Origin: Candidatus Aminicenantota bacterium
Lineage (GTDB): Bacteria > Acidobacteriota > Aminicenantia > UBA2199
Direction: 5' to 3'
Length of the DNA: 6,937 nt
Assembly: GCA_024644125.1 (NCBI GenBank)
Contig: JAHELQ010000281.1
Location: forward strand, 1 to 6,937
The notes below the pieces were generated by a model. That model made no database searches. It was not told where the DNA came from and saw nothing but the letters and a program-made list of their open reading frames with translations. Positions within the stretch are counted from its first letter, which is position 1, and each line of letters opens with the position of its first letter. Both the position numbers and the translations under genes were made by a program. Shown piece after piece: positions 5,694 through 6,937 of this stretch.

Positions 5694-6937
5694 TTATAGA
5701 TCGAAATCACAGTCCATTGTTCGTTTGTTTATGGCGTGGCTGACGGTCTGAAGTTTTTTGTTTTCCTGGATATAGCGTTTGCGGCTGAGAAAGTCCATGA
5801 GCGGGGGAACCGCGTTTTTGTGAAGTTTTTGCCAGCGTTTGTCCGCTGCCATGTGTTCGCTCAAGGTGTAGGGGTTGGGAATGCCCAGTTTGCGGCAATG
5901 CTTTTCGAACCGGAACATCCGGTCGAACACCTCTTGCCGCAATGGTTCGATCTCAAGGGTCCAGGTCTTGAAGACCAATGTGTCGTGCGTCCATTCGGGG
6001 AACAGGTACTTACGTTTCTCGCCCCATTGGTCCGACATGTTCTGGGCTGAATAATAATAGAGGAAGGGGTTGGTCTCAGCCTGGTAAATGTCGTCTTTCA
6101 TCTCTTCAACCAGGTCCAGGGTCATCTGGAAGTCCTCCTCGGTTTCCTCCGGATGACCGATGACCCAGTAGGTGGTGGTCTTGATCCCCGCCAACGCGAG
6201 GCTCGACACCGCCTGCCTGGTGAGTTCCGGAGTGATTTTTTTCCCCATCATGTCCAATATCCGCTGCGACCCGCTCTCGTTGCCCATCCGTACCCGGTAC
6301 AGGCCCCCCCGCCGCCAGAGGATGGTCTTCTCGATATTGGTGGAGGCTTTGTCCACTTTGTAGTAGGTGTCGTAGTAGATGGAGGCGTCGGCGGCGATCA
6401 GTTCTCTGGCAAGGCCGGATACCACGGGATTGATGAGGGAGTCGGTCATGAAGAACAGTTGATGCCCGTAGCGGCGGTGGAGCTCGATCATTTCCCGGGC
6501 TGTGTCTTTGACGTCGCGCAAGCGGTGTTTACCGTAATAGTCCCTGGTGACGCAGAAACTGCAATCAAAGGGGCAACTGGCGGATCCTGTGCCCGGCAAA
6601 TAGGGATATTTGTCCAGGTCGAAGTCGGAGAAATCAGGGATGTTGGTATCGCTGAATTGCAAGATCTCGCCGTTGATGTCCTCTTTTGAGTAGACTCGTT
6701 GTGATTCCGGGAGTTCCCCCTCCAGGTATTTCAAAAACAGGAGCTCCCCCTGGCCGAGAATAATCTTGTCCAGAAAATCTTTCGAATAGTCGAGCAAAAT
6801 CTCAAAATTCGGCGTCCCTCTTGTATGAGTGTCCACAAATGTGCCGCCCCCCCACAACCGTTTTAATGTGCGGATAATTTTCCTTGATGATTTTGAGAGC
6901 GAATAGAGACGCCGGCAGGGTCTGTTTGTAAACCGTC
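5694..6937 (-). CDS. B12-binding-type radical SAM enzyme, 5' end outside window, apparent frameshift
   Basis: Radical SAM enzymes cleave S-adenosylmethionine at a [4Fe-4S] cluster to start radical chemistry; members with a cobalamin domain often methylate unreactive carbons or phosphorus. Counting from the TTG codon at 6857 as residue 1, the frame runs 387 residues to the TAA at 5696-5694. The cluster motif CPFDCSFC (95-102; codons 6575 to 6552) is a perfect CxxxCxxC. LGQGELLF (34-41) is the G-x-G-E element that ends B12-binding domains. RMGNESGSQRIL (190-201) and YWVIGHPEETEEDF (230-243) are typical later parts of the radical SAM barrel. A C-terminal region with HCRKLGIPNPY (320-330) and KLHKNAVPPL (344-353) closes it. 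The TTG is probably not the true start: a different frame from 6936 to the G-run encodes a B12-domain segment (SLFALKIIKENYPHIKTVVG) and joins perfectly if one G is removed. The gene directly precedes the NRPS and most likely tailors its product or precursor; the exact reaction is unknown. Confidence 0.9.
   Translation of the reverse strand, partial: RFTNRPCRRLYSLSKSSRKIIRTLKRLWGGGTFVDTHTRGTPNFEILLDYSKDFLDKIILGQGELLFLKYLEGELPESQRVYSKEDINGEILQFSDTNIPDFSDFDLDKYPYLPGTGSASCPFDCSFCVTRDYYGKHRLRDVKDTAREMIELHRRYGHQLFFMTDSLINPVVSGLARELIAADASIYYDTYYKVDKASTNIEKTILWRRGGLYRVRMGNESGSQRILDMMGKKITPELTRQAVSSLALAGIKTTTYWVIGHPEETEEDFQMTLDLVEEMKDDIYQAETNPFLYYYSAQNMSDQWGEKRKYLFPEWTHDTLVFKTWTLEIEPLRQEVFDRMFRFEKHCRKLGIPNPYTLSEHMAADKRWQKLHKNAVPPLMDFLSRKRYIQENKKLQTVSHAINKRTMDCDFDL
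6847..6853 (-). repeat. G7 homopolymer at an apparent frameshift in the radical SAM gene
   Basis: Seven C on the plus strand, so seven G in the coding strand. Upstream of it the B12-domain frame reads ...IKTVVGG. With six G it would continue as GTFVDTHTRGTPNFE, which is the frame that runs to the stop codon. With seven G it continues RHICGHSYKR and soon meets a stop. A one-base excess in this run explains the break. Confidence 0.8.

Noticed and set aside
6153..6689. Plus-strand open frame of 178 codons
   Set aside because: It is antisense to the radical SAM core including the CxxxCxxC motif, and shows no family signature of its own.
6855..6857. TTG as the start codon of the radical SAM gene
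   Set aside because: It lies within the B12-binding domain, has no ribosome binding site, and the family-like sequence continues upstream in another frame beyond the G-run.
1..6937. tRNA, rRNA, CRISPR, insertion sequence, riboswitch or terminator
   Set aside because: Apart from a 30-base gap the whole window is protein-coding on the minus strand. No repeat arrays, terminal inverted repeats or stem-loop plus T-run structures were seen by eye.

Overview
The window is one densely coded piece of a bacterial secondary-metabolite operon, read entirely from the minus strand. Reading in the direction of transcription (from high to low coordinates), it starts inside a gene for a cobalamin-binding-type radical SAM enzyme (6937 to 5694, 5' end outside the window). 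After a 30-base gap it enters a very large non-ribosomal peptide synthetase (NRPS) gene (start codon at 5663, still open at base 1, at least 1887 residues visible). No tRNA, rRNA, CRISPR array, insertion sequence or convincing terminator was seen, and no stretch over 300 bases lacks a gene. The long plus-strand open frames are antisense shadows.

The NRPS reads without a stop or frame break over its whole visible length. Its domain order is: half condensation domain (C-terminal lobe only) - complete adenylation domain (A) - about 60-residue linker with no carrier domain - complete condensation domain (HHxxxDG intact) - short remnant resembling only the C-terminal subdomain of an A domain, with its catalytic lysine position changed - carrier domain (T, serine present) - complete condensation domain (HHxxxDG intact) - run-out towards a next module beyond base 1. 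So one A domain and one T domain are visible, separated by a whole condensation domain. The A domain may load the distant T domain across the intervening C domain, or the T domain may be served in trans. The specificity residues read as D-I-W-E-M-T-A-D-D-K; the extra acidic residues suggest, without proving, a basic or polar amino acid.

The radical SAM gene lies directly upstream in what looks like the same transcript. It has the CxxxCxxC [4Fe-4S] motif and the end of an N-terminal B12-binding-type domain. Such enzymes often methylate unactivated carbons or rearrange them, so it probably tailors the peptide or an unusual building block. Near its window-edge end, a run of seven G (coding strand) breaks the frame. 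Removing one G joins a clear B12-domain frame to the rest of the protein, so this is either a sequencing or assembly error or a true frameshift.

Organism: base composition is moderate (roughly half G+C by eye) and Shine-Dalgarno-led initiation is visible. The protein style recalls NRPS genes of uncultured anaerobes such as Acidobacteriota/Aminicenantes-like or deltaproteobacterial lineages, but this is an impression from memory and cannot be settled from the window.
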